Notes: a model not told the origin generated them from the sequence alone. A stretch of DNA of 64,000 bases from Paracoccaceae bacterium (GCA_902602765.1 CACKSH010000001.1:143431-207430); one strand, 5' to 3'; numbered from the stretch's first letter, positions 48,306-58,052 are shown. Numbers and translations are program-made.

Positions 48306-49070
48306 CTAAATATCATAAACTTTTGTCTCCAAATTTAATTCTGGAAGTAAAATGGATAATCGATCATATGTATCCGCTAGGTGTCCCCTCATTGCCACCT
48401 GCGCACCCTCTTTATCATGCATTTCTATTGATCTAAGGATCTTAAGGTGAAGCGGAAGTGAACGGGTCCGGTTATCTATTGGATCATTGTTTGTTATCTT
48501 TATTGAAGTTAAAAGTGCCGAAAAAATCACACCGTCCATAGATGTTAACAGTTCATTATTGGCAGCTCTCAGCACAGCCCTGTGAAATTTGGCGTCCGCA
48601 ATGACAAATTCCTGAATATTTGTGGCTTTCTCCATATCATTATGAGAATTTCGAATTTCAGCTATTTGAGAAGAACTAGCGGTTGATGCAGCCCAATAGG
48701 CCGCATTGGGCTCAATCATTAGCCTAATATCTATTAATTTCTTTAAAAAGTCGGGTTTTGGATCGGTTCCAAGATGCCAGGCTAACACATCATCATCTAA
48801 AAGGTTCCAACTAGACCTAGGCTTCACCTTGGTTCCATTGCCGCGGCGAACCTCCAACAGGCCTTTCGATACTAAAATTTTTATAGCCTCACGAACAACA
48901 GATTTACTGACGTTAAATCGATCACAAAGTCGGTTTTCATCATCTATAAATTGACCCTCTGGAAAATGACCGGCAATAATTCTTCGGCCCACCTCGCGGC
49001 AAACTTGAGTAGCCAAACCTGGAGTTAAACCCGAAACGTCTTTTAAATCATAATATAGTAATTCGTCCAT
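48306..49070 (-). CDS. FadR-subfamily GntR transcriptional regulator
   Basis: HTH: GQFIDDENRLCDRFNVSKSVVREAIKILVSKGLLEVRRGNGTKV; FCD C-terminal domain. Confidence 0.93.
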   Translation of the reverse strand: MDELLYYDLKDVSGLTPGLATQVCREVGRRIIAGHFPEGQFIDDENRLCDRFNVSKSVVREAIKILVSKGLLEVRRGNGTKVKPRSSWNLLDDDVLAWHLGTDPKPDFLKKLIDIRLMIEPNAAYWAASTASSSQIAEIRNSHNDMEKATNIQEFVIADAKFHRAVLRAANNELLTSMDGVIFSALLTSIKITNNDPIDNRTRSLPLHLKILRSIEMHDKEGAQVAMRGHLADTYDRLSILLPELNLETKVYDI

Positions 49071-49079
49071 ACTACAGGC

Positions 49080-49096
49080 TAAACATCAGATGTTTA
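49080..49096. promoter_or_regulatory. Perfect palindrome TAAACATC-A-GATGTTTA, candidate GntR operator
   Basis: 8-bp perfect arms immediately upstream of the GntR start. Confidence 0.5.
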
Positions 49097-49310
49097 ATTT
49101 GTCCAGATGTTTTTTATACAAGTTGTAGATTAGTTATATTGGTTGTTTCTACCATAAAGTTCAAAAGCAAAAACCTATTGAAGATAAACAAGAATATCTA
49201 CTCACTTAAATTATTACTGGTTAAATACTATAAGAGTAACCTAAAGGTCTGACTAAAGATAAAATAAAGAAGGAAGAGGAAGGAAGTAACTTATAAGTAA
49301 CCTAAAGGTT

Positions 49311-49511
49311 CTACTGGGCAGCAGTAGTATCTTTATAGAAATTTGCAGTCACTTTGTGAAAGCCTTTATCCGTTAATTGGCCAAATTCAGTTAACCACTC
49401 TTTTTCTATGCAATACTGGTAAGCCGCAACGCGATCCGATGCATGAAGTTTTTTGACAGCAATATTGAGAAGCGCGTCTGTGTAGTCACTTTGTGGATAA
49501 TTCTTTGCCAT
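49311..49511 (-). CDS. Small hypothetical protein
   Basis: 66-aa ORF; plausible start. Confidence 0.4.
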   Translation of the reverse strand: MAKNYPQSDYTDALLNIAVKKLHASDRVAAYQYCIEKEWLTEFGQLTDKGFHKVTANFYKDTTAAQ

Positions 49512-49702
49512 ACAAAAAGGATAGAATTGTATCTAAGTGCGTCAAATAAATACTTTTGTGTACAATACTAGCTAGTTCTCTCTAGGTTTTGAAGGTGTAC
49601 CTGCTGGTATCGCTTGGGCACTATTTCTACGCCTTTTTCGATCGCTTTTACATTAGTTTCTATTCTTATTGCTTTGCTCGTCACTTAATGTAATCTAATA
49701 TT

Positions 49703-50320
49703 ATGGCAAATAGTACAACTTCTTACAAACTTTATGGCATACCTTATTTAGGCTCTATGGCTATTGAATTATTAATGGAAGAGGCTGGTATAAAATATGA
49801 CATTATTTTTGCAACTCCAGAGGAAAGAAACTCCGAAGAGTTTAAAATGATTTCGCCTAGAGGATTAGTGCCTGTTCTAATTACTCCAAGTGGGCAATCT
49901 ATTTTTGAAGGACCTGCAATTATTAATTTTCTGTTAGAAACACATCATACCGATTTAATCGCCCCTATTGGCAACCCAGATAGAGCCACATGTTTTCAAT
50001 GGCTTTCTTTCCTTTCTACAGCATTAGGAAATGCCAACAACCGTTTTTTCTTTCCTGATCGATATGGCTCTTCGGAAATTGATATCAAAGAAAAAGCTGA
50101 GTTAGATAGGAAGGCTTGTTACGATATCTTGGAGAAACACGTTGATGGTTTTTTATCAGGAAAAACTTGTGGAATTGCAGACTTCTACTTTTATGTTTTA
50201 ATGAACTGGGATGACAATAAAACTGATGAACTAGCCAAAAGACCAAATCTTGAGAAAATATTTAATCAGGTTAACGAAACCCCATCAGTTCAAAAAGTGC
50301 TAAAAAATCAAACTTCTTAG
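49703..50320 (+). CDS. Glutathione S-transferase family protein
   Basis: YKLYGIPYLGSMAIELLMEEAGIKYDII, SPRGLVPVLITPSGQSIFEGPAIINFLLE. Confidence 0.88.
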   Translation: MANSTTSYKLYGIPYLGSMAIELLMEEAGIKYDIIFATPEERNSEEFKMISPRGLVPVLITPSGQSIFEGPAIINFLLETHHTDLIAPIGNPDRATCFQWLSFLSTALGNANNRFFFPDRYGSSEIDIKEKAELDRKACYDILEKHVDGFLSGKTCGIADFYFYVLMNWDDNKTDELAKRPNLEKIFNQVNETPSVQKVLKNQTS

Positions 50321-50508
50321 CATTAGGTCTAATTATATATCCTTTAGAACCAACTTGTTTGAGGATAGTTTTTAGATAGGCCATGTGCTGTATATTTGCA
50401 TGGTCTATTCGCTTGTATTCTGGAGATACTTCCATGTTATATACTTTTTGCCTTTTCAGAGTTTAAATACCTCTGTCCAAGTATTAATTGAGTCTAAGGA
50501 GAGCTTAG

Positions 50509-52278
50509 ATGAGTGAAGATCGGATTATTCGCAAAATCGCAGTGATATTTGTGACAGACGTTGTCAGTTTTAGCACGCTCATGGAAAGAAATGAGAATTC
50601 TACACTTAGAAGTCTTCGGGCCTGTCGTGATATCATGGACCAACTTTTCAAGAAATATGATGCTCGTATTTTTAATACAGCAGGAGATTCAGTTCTTGCC
50701 GAATTTCCGAGTGCAGTAACTGCATTAGTTTGTGCTACTGAATTTCAGAAAATGATTAATAAACGCAATCTTTCCGTATCAGAAGATTTACAGATGCAGT
50801 TTCGTATTGGTCTTAATATAGGTGATGTTATTGTAGAGGGGACAAACCTTTATGGTGAGGGGGTAAATAATGCCGCACGGCTAGAAGTATTAAGCCAACC
50901 AGGGGGTGTGTCGTTATCAAAAGCAATATATGATTTTGTAAATAAAAAAGTAGAATTTAAATTTAATGACCTTGGTACTCAGAAAATAAAAAATACTGAA
51001 TTACACGCTTATGACGTGATAATAGAAGGTTTAGAACAGCGGGCATTAGGTTCTTCAATTGGATCAAGCGAAATAACTGAAAGCAAGCCACCAACAATTG
51101 CTGTAATGCCGTTCAAAAATATGACTAATGATGAAGAACAAGAATACTTTGTTGATGGGGTTACAGAAGATATCATTGCTAATCTCTCTTCTTGGAAATC
51201 TTTTCCAGTTATCGCTAGAAACTCTACCTTTAGCTTCAAAGGACAAGAAATAAAATCCTCAGAATTGGGTCAGCGATTGGGGGCAGATTATATCGTTGAG
51301 GGCAGCATACGGAAAGGTGGCAATAAGATACGAATTTCAGCAAGCTTAGTAGATTCAAAAGATGATCAACAAGTTTGGTCTAAACGCTGGGATCGCTCGT
51401 TGGATGATATTTTTGAGGTCCAAGACGAGGTATCACAGGAGGTTGCAACATTGATTTTTCCAGCTCTTAAAGGAAAAGAGCACGAACGCATACGAACCAA
51501 GTCGCCTTCATCTTTGTCTGCCTGGGACAACTATTTGAAAGCGCTTGCTATATATAACCAGACATGGGCTGGGGACGATCCAGATGAAGTTGCGAACAAG
51601 GCATTTTTCGAACTTTGCGATAATGCAATAGCTATGGATCCAGATTTGTGTGACGCTTACGTACTTAAAGCCAGACGCATTTATGGCAACTTATTTATAT
51701 CTATACATCAACATAAGCGCAAAGAAAACGAGTCATTATTTCATGATCTGTCTTTCAAAGCTTATTCTATCGATCCTAATAATCCTGAAGCGGTCGCTAT
51801 GTATAGTAGATCTTTTAATCTTAAAAAAGATTACCCACAGCGATTGAAATATGCCAGACAGGCATTGGACCTGAACCCAAGCCACGATGGATCAAATAAT
51901 GACTATGGCTGGGCTTTATGTAACGAAAAGCGTTTTGAAGAAGCAGAATATTATCTATTAAAAGCAATGGACATGAACCCAATTGGCAGAAGAAGCTATG
52001 AGGGATTAATGCCTTTTCTTTACATGGCAATGGCTGATTCTAATAAGAGCTTAGAGTGGTGCAATACTCTGTATGATAGGGGTTCGCACAGTCGTTATGA
52101 TGGTTGGAGGGCAGCAATCTATGTTCATCTGGGAGATTTTGAGCGTGCTAGAATATTTTTGACAAAATTTCGTGAAGAACGTCCAGAAGTTAAGACAATA
52201 GAAGATTATAAAAAGGTTGCCCCGTCTATTTGTAAGGACTACCTAATTGACGGACTTAGTCAAATTTGGAACGATTAA
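50509..52278 (+). CDS. Class III adenylate cyclase-like domain + TolB-N/FlgO-like domain + TPR protein
   Basis: IFVTDVVSFSTLMERNE, IFNTAGDSVLAEFPSAV, YGEGVNNAARLE; IAVMPFKNMTNDEEQEYFVDGVTEDIIANLS; C-terminal TPRs. Confidence 0.92.
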   Translation: MSEDRIIRKIAVIFVTDVVSFSTLMERNENSTLRSLRACRDIMDQLFKKYDARIFNTAGDSVLAEFPSAVTALVCATEFQKMINKRNLSVSEDLQMQFRIGLNIGDVIVEGTNLYGEGVNNAARLEVLSQPGGVSLSKAIYDFVNKKVEFKFNDLGTQKIKNTELHAYDVIIEGLEQRALGSSIGSSEITESKPPTIAVMPFKNMTNDEEQEYFVDGVTEDIIANLSSWKSFPVIARNSTFSFKGQEIKSSELGQRLGADYIVEGSIRKGGNKIRISASLVDSKDDQQVWSKRWDRSLDDIFEVQDEVSQEVATLIFPALKGKEHERIRTKSPSSLSAWDNYLKALAIYNQTWAGDDPDEVANKAFFELCDNAIAMDPDLCDAYVLKARRIYGNLFISIHQHKRKENESLFHDLSFKAYSIDPNNPEAVAMYSRSFNLKKDYPQRLKYARQALDLNPSHDGSNNDYGWALCNEKRFEEAEYYLLKAMDMNPIGRRSYEGLMPFLYMAMADSNKSLEWCNTLYDRGSHSRYDGWRAAIYVHLGDFERARIFLTKFREERPEVKTIEDYKKVAPSICKDYLIDGLSQIWND

Positions 52279-52739
52279 GAACATTATTAATACACGCAGT
52301 GCAATAACTAGCAGCTAAATCTAATATAAATACTTATTAAATAGCAGTAAAAAACGGAAGTGTTTTAATATGTGATACGACTTCTGACTTTGCTCGATGG
52401 GCCGAAACAAACTCCCATGTAAAGCCACCTTGTCCTGCTGAGTGGCCGTGGAAACCTGCTCTTTTTGACTCAGTATTGGATCAAGACGCTTTACAATGCA
52501 AACAAAAGATGGCTACCGGAGCAGGCTAATTAAACACCAGTCTAGTAGTTTCTTGCACCTAATGATTTCATCTATTGTCAGAAATAGTGCTCTATCACAC
52601 ACAAAAAGCACAAGATGCGCGCGGGCGCGCGGACGTGCCATAAAAGCAGTAATAAGTCAATAATGTGGGGGCGAATATGGGGGCGAATATTAATTAATAT
52701 CCACAAAATATTGTTTCTATTATATTAAATATAATTTAC

Positions 52740-52829
52740 TGGCGGAGACGGTGGGATTCGAACCCACGAGACGGTCTCCCGCCTACACACTTTCCAGGCG
52801 TGCGCCTTCGACCACTCGGCCACGTCTCC
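52740..52829 (-). tRNA. tRNA-Ser (anticodon GGA), CCA encoded
   Basis: Minus strand GGAGACGTGGCCGAGTGGTCGAAGGCGCACGCCTGGAAAGTGTGTAGG...GGGTTCGAATCCCACCGTCTCCGCCA; anticodon loop CTGGAAA; long variable arm. Confidence 0.95.
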
Positions 52830-52888
52830 TTATTCGCGATCTTATATAACTTTATTGAGATTATGAAAGGTATAAATTTTATCGTGGT

Positions 52889-53608
52889 TTACTCAATGAA
52901 ATGAATATTCACTCGTCTATTCTGTTTACCTTTTTTCTCTATTTTACCAAAACGCATTGAGCCTATTTCCGATGTATTAGCCACATGCGTTCCGCCACAC
53001 GGCTGTAAATCAATCTGATTATCGCCAAAACCGATCCGTACAAGCCTTACCCGCCCACTTCCAATAGGAGGCTGAACTGACATAGTTTTTACCAACCCAG
53101 GTTGGGCTAATAACTCTTCATCTGTAATCCAAGATTGTGTAACTTCGTAGTTCCCAGATATTAAATTATTCAATTGAATTTCTAGCTCTTCTTTATCGGA
53201 CAAAGCCTCCGGCATATTAAAATCTAACCTACCCTTTTTATCGGTAATTGACCCCCCAGTAACTGGAAGTGGAATAACAACAGACAATAAGTGTAGAGCT
53301 GAGTGCACACGCATATGTTTAAAACGGGTTTCCCAATCAATCACCTGTTCAACATTATCGCCCAACTTCGGCAGGCAGTCATGATTTGCAGGCACTAAAA
53401 TTATTTTCCCGTTTTCCCCTTTATAAGTTGTGATAATTTCACACTCAGTATCCCCAAAAAGTAATGCACCTCTATCTCCAGGCTGACCACCAGAGGTTGG
53501 ATAAAAAATACTCTGATTTAAAACAATAGATTTATCTTCAGTAATTTCGGTTACTTCACCGACACAAGATTTCATATAGCTATCTTTTAGATACAACGGA
53601 ATAGTCAA
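52889..53608 (-). CDS. alaX: Alanyl-tRNA editing protein AlaX-like
   Basis: FYPTSGGQPGDRGAL, HMRVHSALHLLSVV, QPCGGTHVANTSEIG. Confidence 0.92.
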   Translation of the reverse strand: MTIPLYLKDSYMKSCVGEVTEITEDKSIVLNQSIFYPTSGGQPGDRGALLFGDTECEIITTYKGENGKIILVPANHDCLPKLGDNVEQVIDWETRFKHMRVHSALHLLSVVIPLPVTGGSITDKKGRLDFNMPEALSDKEELEIQLNNLISGNYEVTQSWITDEELLAQPGLVKTMSVQPPIGSGRVRLVRIGFGDNQIDLQPCGGTHVANTSEIGSMRFGKIEKKGKQNRRVNIHFIE

Positions 53609-55855
53609 CTATACCTCCTTTAAGACCTCTGGATTTTTAATCCAAACGTCCCGTTGAGCAAATGGTATTTCAATTCCTTCCTTATTAAATCGTTTTACGA
53701 TCTCATGATTAACGTCAGATTTAACAGAGAGCATATAATTTACATCCGAAAGAATTGCACGAATTTCAAAATCCATACTATCCGCACCGAAACCTTGGAA
53801 AACGACCCCTGGAGCTGGATCTTTGGCTACATGCTCATTTTTAGAAATTATATCCCTTAAAATTTTCTCAACCTTTTTTGTATCAGTTCCATATGCTACG
53901 CCAACAGGAATAATTACACGTCCGATCGTATTTCCACGCGTCCAATTAGTAACAACGCCAGAAACTAAATCAGCATTAGGTATTATCACATCAGTTCTAT
54001 CAAAGGTTTCAATTCTGGTCGAGCGAACGGAAATGTTGCGAACATATCCCATTTTACCGCTAACCTCGATCCAATCACCTTCGCTAATTGGTCGCTCAAT
54101 AAGAAGAATTACACCTGAAACAAAATTCGAGACAATATTTTGAAGTCCAAAACCGATCCCAACTGATAGTGCACCAGCCACTATTGCAAGCGATGACAAA
54201 TCTAGACCAGTGCTAGAAATTGCTATAAGCGCGGCAATAAAAATACCGATATAACCTAATCCCGCCACTAGAGCATTCTGTGCGCCAGTATCAAGATTTG
54301 TTTTTGGCAAGATACTTCCTCTTAGTGCAGATTGCACCACTCGGGTTAACATGTAACCAACAGTAAACAACAAGATGAAGGTCAAAAAATCCAGAGGAGA
54401 AATTCTACTCTCACCGACCTTAATACCATCTTGAAATTGTATCCAAAGCTCCGTTAGACTCGATACACGAGTACCCCAGATTATTGCAAGAAATGGCAAT
54501 ACAGAAATTGTTATGATAAAGCCTATTAATACAGGAGCGAGAGCATCTGCCTCATCTTCTGATTTATTTAAAATTGCAGCATAGACATCAAATGTTAGTC
54601 TCTGCAGAATTACTATTAAAGCCAATAAACCAAGAGTCTTAATCATTGGCAAAGCTATGGCTGTACCAGCATTTACGTAGCCTATCACAGCGATCAGTGG
54701 AGCAATCACTGCTACCACAAGTAAAATACGCCTTAGAAAGCCTAAAAGCTTTATCTGTAAAGTGCCTGAAGTTGTATCGCTGGTAACAATTAATTTTATT
54801 AAAATAGAGATACGCCAAAGCATAAATCCAGCCAAGATAGTTATAGCACTGCTTAGAATGGCGAAAGACTGTTGCTCTAGCAGTTGCAAACGGCCCAATT
54901 GCGAACCGAAGTCCTGTGCCACTAATATTAAAGGGCTGAAGATAGCAAAGTTTCCCAAAGGTTTACTGATAGAGTTATCTATTGCTGGTGCTTTCCAAGA
55001 TCGCTCCAATCGTTCAGCTAACCAGAACGCAAATACAAAATAACCAACCCAAACATAAAAATTCTCAGCAATTAAGTCACCTCGAATACCGAATATACCA
55101 AGTGACTGAGCTAAATTGATTAAAGAATATATGGCGAGATATCGTAATAAATATTTAACACAAGAAGATAAAAAATCTGCTACTTTCTCAAGTCGTCTGG
55201 TGGCAGCATTTAATTGATTGGAAATAGTGCCTGAGTAAATGAAAAGAAGAATAGAAAAAATTGATATTAATAGTACGGATATCAATCTACTACTAACCTG
55301 CTCTTGGAAATAGCTCGACGATAAAACTTCAGAAGTCTCTTTGGATAGTGTTTCCAAGCTCTTAAATAGATCCCTAAGACTTGTTCCCCATAGTAAAGGA
55401 TTCAAGATACTTGGGCTTAACTTTAAAAGCTCGGTAGCCTGTCTTTGCGAAATCAAGTTATCAATCTCACTAATCAAACCATCGGCACGATTAAAGGCTT
55501 CTTGGGCCCTTACAATTGGCTCATTTAACTTTGATAACTGCTGATCCAGAGCAACTCGCCGATCCTCTACGGGATCTATACCACTCTCCGGTTTAGGACC
55601 CAGTGACCCGATCTGCGTTTTAATAGTTTCAATTCTATCCTGATTTTCGTTTTGAAGTTGCTGAAAGGATGTTCGCCATTGTACTAATTGTGCCCTTAAT
55701 TTCTCAAGCGCTTCAATAGACGCTCGATCAGTTTCAATTACCGTTTCTGCTCTAAGCGCATTTAGCTCCCACTTTTCATAGTCTTTAGTCTCTTCTGACC
55801 AACTAAAATTAAAAGATATAAAAACGAAAATTAAAGCTAAAAATATTTTTTTCAT
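53609..55855 (-). CDS. MscS-family mechanosensitive ion channel (large, periplasmic N-terminal domain)
   Basis: SVGIGFGLQNIVSNFVSGVILLIERPISEGDWIEVSGKMGYVRNISVRSTRIETFDRTDVIIPNADLVSGVVTNWT. Confidence 0.95.
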   Translation of the reverse strand: MKKIFLALIFVFISFNFSWSEETKDYEKWELNALRAETVIETDRASIEALEKLRAQLVQWRTSFQQLQNENQDRIETIKTQIGSLGPKPESGIDPVEDRRVALDQQLSKLNEPIVRAQEAFNRADGLISEIDNLISQRQATELLKLSPSILNPLLWGTSLRDLFKSLETLSKETSEVLSSSYFQEQVSSRLISVLLISIFSILLFIYSGTISNQLNAATRRLEKVADFLSSCVKYLLRYLAIYSLINLAQSLGIFGIRGDLIAENFYVWVGYFVFAFWLAERLERSWKAPAIDNSISKPLGNFAIFSPLILVAQDFGSQLGRLQLLEQQSFAILSSAITILAGFMLWRISILIKLIVTSDTTSGTLQIKLLGFLRRILLVVAVIAPLIAVIGYVNAGTAIALPMIKTLGLLALIVILQRLTFDVYAAILNKSEDEADALAPVLIGFIITISVLPFLAIIWGTRVSSLTELWIQFQDGIKVGESRISPLDFLTFILLFTVGYMLTRVVQSALRGSILPKTNLDTGAQNALVAGLGYIGIFIAALIAISSTGLDLSSLAIVAGALSVGIGFGLQNIVSNFVSGVILLIERPISEGDWIEVSGKMGYVRNISVRSTRIETFDRTDVIIPNADLVSGVVTNWTRGNTIGRVIIPVGVAYGTDTKKVEKILRDIISKNEHVAKDPAPGVVFQGFGADSMDFEIRAILSDVNYMLSVKSDVNHEIVKRFNKEGIEIPFAQRDVWIKNPEVLKEV

Positions 55856-55860
55856 AAGGA

Positions 55861-56889
55861 TTATTCCTCAAATACACTTGGCATATTAATCGGAGTATCC
55901 AATAACCACTCGGGTACGGATAAACCCTTACTTTTTAAAAAGGATGGATTATATAACTTCGACTGATATCTTGTACCATAATCACACAAAATTGTTACAA
56001 TTGTATTTCCAGGACCCATTTCTCTTGCGAGATGCATTGCACCCGCAATATTAATTCCACTCGAACCTCCTAAGCACAAACCCTCATGTTCGAGTAGGTC
56101 AAAAACTATTGGAATAGCTTCATCATCACCTATTTGGAAAACATAGTCTGGTTTTAAGTCACGCAAGTTCTCAGTAATTCGACCCTGCCCTATTCCTTCC
56201 GTTATTGAACTACCATCTGCTTTTAGTTCGCCATTTGTATAATAAGAATAAAGTGCCGCCCCCATCGGATCTGCAAGGCCAATTTTTACGCCTTTATCCT
56301 GCAATGCTAAAGCTACTCCTGCTAGAGTTCCACCGGAACCGCAAGAACATATAAAACCATTTACCTTTCCGGCTGTTTGTTTCCAAATTTCTGGACCGGT
56401 GGTTTCAACATGTGCTTGTCTATTAGCAACGTTATCAAATTGATTTGCCCAAACCGCACCATTTTTCTCAGTTTTATTTAACTTTTCGGCTAAACGTTTG
56501 GAATATTTCACATAATTATTCGGATTACGGTAAGGAACGGCTGGCACCTGAACAAGCTTAGCTCCTGTCAGCCTTATCATATCTTTTTTTTCGTCACTTT
56601 GAGTATCGGGTATTACTATAACCGACTTATATCCCAAGGAAGCTCCAACTAAAGAGAGCCCTATACCAGTGTTACCAGCTGTTCCCTCAACGATAGTTCC
56701 TCCTGGCTTAAGAAAGCCTTTCGCCTCAGCGTCACGTATTATAAATAAGGCTGCTCTGTCTTTGACTGATTGACCAGGATTGACGAACTCTGCCTTACCA
56801 AAAATAGTACAGCCAGTAGCGTCTGAAGCTGCTCTTAACTTAATTAAGGGAGTATTCCCAATGGACGAAGCTAGGTCTTCAGCAATCAT
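55861..56889 (-). CDS. cysK: Cysteine synthase A
   Basis: SIGNTPLIKL, NPGQSVKDRAALFII, EGTAGNTGIGLSLVGASLGYK, GSGGTLAGVA. Confidence 0.92.
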   Translation of the reverse strand: MIAEDLASSIGNTPLIKLRAASDATGCTIFGKAEFVNPGQSVKDRAALFIIRDAEAKGFLKPGGTIVEGTAGNTGIGLSLVGASLGYKSVIVIPDTQSDEKKDMIRLTGAKLVQVPAVPYRNPNNYVKYSKRLAEKLNKTEKNGAVWANQFDNVANRQAHVETTGPEIWKQTAGKVNGFICSCGSGGTLAGVALALQDKGVKIGLADPMGAALYSYYTNGELKADGSSITEGIGQGRITENLRDLKPDYVFQIGDDEAIPIVFDLLEHEGLCLGGSSGINIAGAMHLAREMGPGNTIVTILCDYGTRYQSKLYNPSFLKSKGLSVPEWLLDTPINMPSVFEE

Positions 56890-56927
56890 ATTTTATCAAT
56901 CTGTAAAAATAGTATAATCTAAAAAGG

Positions 56928-58052
56928 TTACTTAGAAGAAAGTTTAAGTTTGTTCAATGCTAACCACAATACCATCGTATTTAAAGGCAGTACACGAAGT
57001 TTGTTGGACATACTCCAATTTAAAACATCTTTAAAATCAATAACATGTGTTCTGATATCTTCACCCTCATCTCTAACCCCGTAAATACCAGGCGAGTAGT
57101 CTGATAAATCAACAATTCCGATATAGTTATAAAAATATGTGGTGGCTTCTCCTGGATTAGGATAACCGGAGTTAATTTTAACCAAGTTGGTGACTTGAAT
57201 ACCAGCTTCTTCAAAAACCTCTCGTTTTGCAGCATCTTCTGGTTTTTCACCAAATTCAATCATACCAGCTACGGGCTCATAAACCCACGGAGCTTTATCA
57301 CCTCTGCAAAATGGCCCAATTCGGAACTGCTCAACCAAAAGTACTTTGTCAAGAATTGGATCGTACGGAAGGATTAATGACGCTTCAGAACCCATTAAAA
57401 TTGTACGACTTTTCACTCCTGATATAGAATTATCAAAAAATGGATATTTTAGGTCGACCTGATTCAAAGCAAAAAATCCTAAATATTCCCTTCTAAGATC
57501 TTCTACCTGTATACTCTTATTCATCTCAGGGCCAATTTCTAACGCTCTAGTCGGAGTAGAATTTACAGTGACAAAAACCTCGGCCCTTTTTAAGATGCGA
57601 TTGTACATTACTTGGGCAGTATCTCCGAATTTAGTGCCAAAAAAATCCAAAAATTCTCGTGCGGCTAGATACTGAATCTCAGAATGATCAGACAACCAAT
57701 CATCAAAGCTCCATAATTTTGACGTAGCCATATCGGAACGGTTACAGAAATATGCTGAAACTTGTATTTGCCCCGCATGTGTTTCCACAAAGGTTGGAGC
57801 TAAAACATAGTCAAAACCTAACTCATAATAGTTTAGACGCTCAACATCAGGTTCACTTAAGTTTTTAAGAACAAGACCAAGCGCCTCTGAGTTGGGCTCT
57901 GGTATCATCACAGGAAAAGGACCCTCTTTAGCCCAATAAACCCGAAAATCCTTTATGGTAGCCCGGCATATATTATCGGAAGATATATCTCGTCCTAAGA
58001 CAATTTTCCTCAGGGTCTCGCACCGAAGAGTGCCAAAAACAAAAATATCCAT
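56928..58052 (-). CDS. GGCT/AIG2-like domain fused to NUDIX hydrolase (TrgB-like)
   Basis: N-term MDIFVFGTLRCETLRKIVLGR; Nudix box GMIEFGEKPEDAAKREVFEEAGIQV; adjacent to cysK. Confidence 0.88.
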   Translation of the reverse strand: MDIFVFGTLRCETLRKIVLGRDISSDNICRATIKDFRVYWAKEGPFPVMIPEPNSEALGLVLKNLSEPDVERLNYYELGFDYVLAPTFVETHAGQIQVSAYFCNRSDMATSKLWSFDDWLSDHSEIQYLAAREFLDFFGTKFGDTAQVMYNRILKRAEVFVTVNSTPTRALEIGPEMNKSIQVEDLRREYLGFFALNQVDLKYPFFDNSISGVKSRTILMGSEASLILPYDPILDKVLLVEQFRIGPFCRGDKAPWVYEPVAGMIEFGEKPEDAAKREVFEEAGIQVTNLVKINSGYPNPGEATTYFYNYIGIVDLSDYSPGIYGVRDEGEDIRTHVIDFKDVLNWSMSNKLRVLPLNTMVLWLALNKLKLSSK

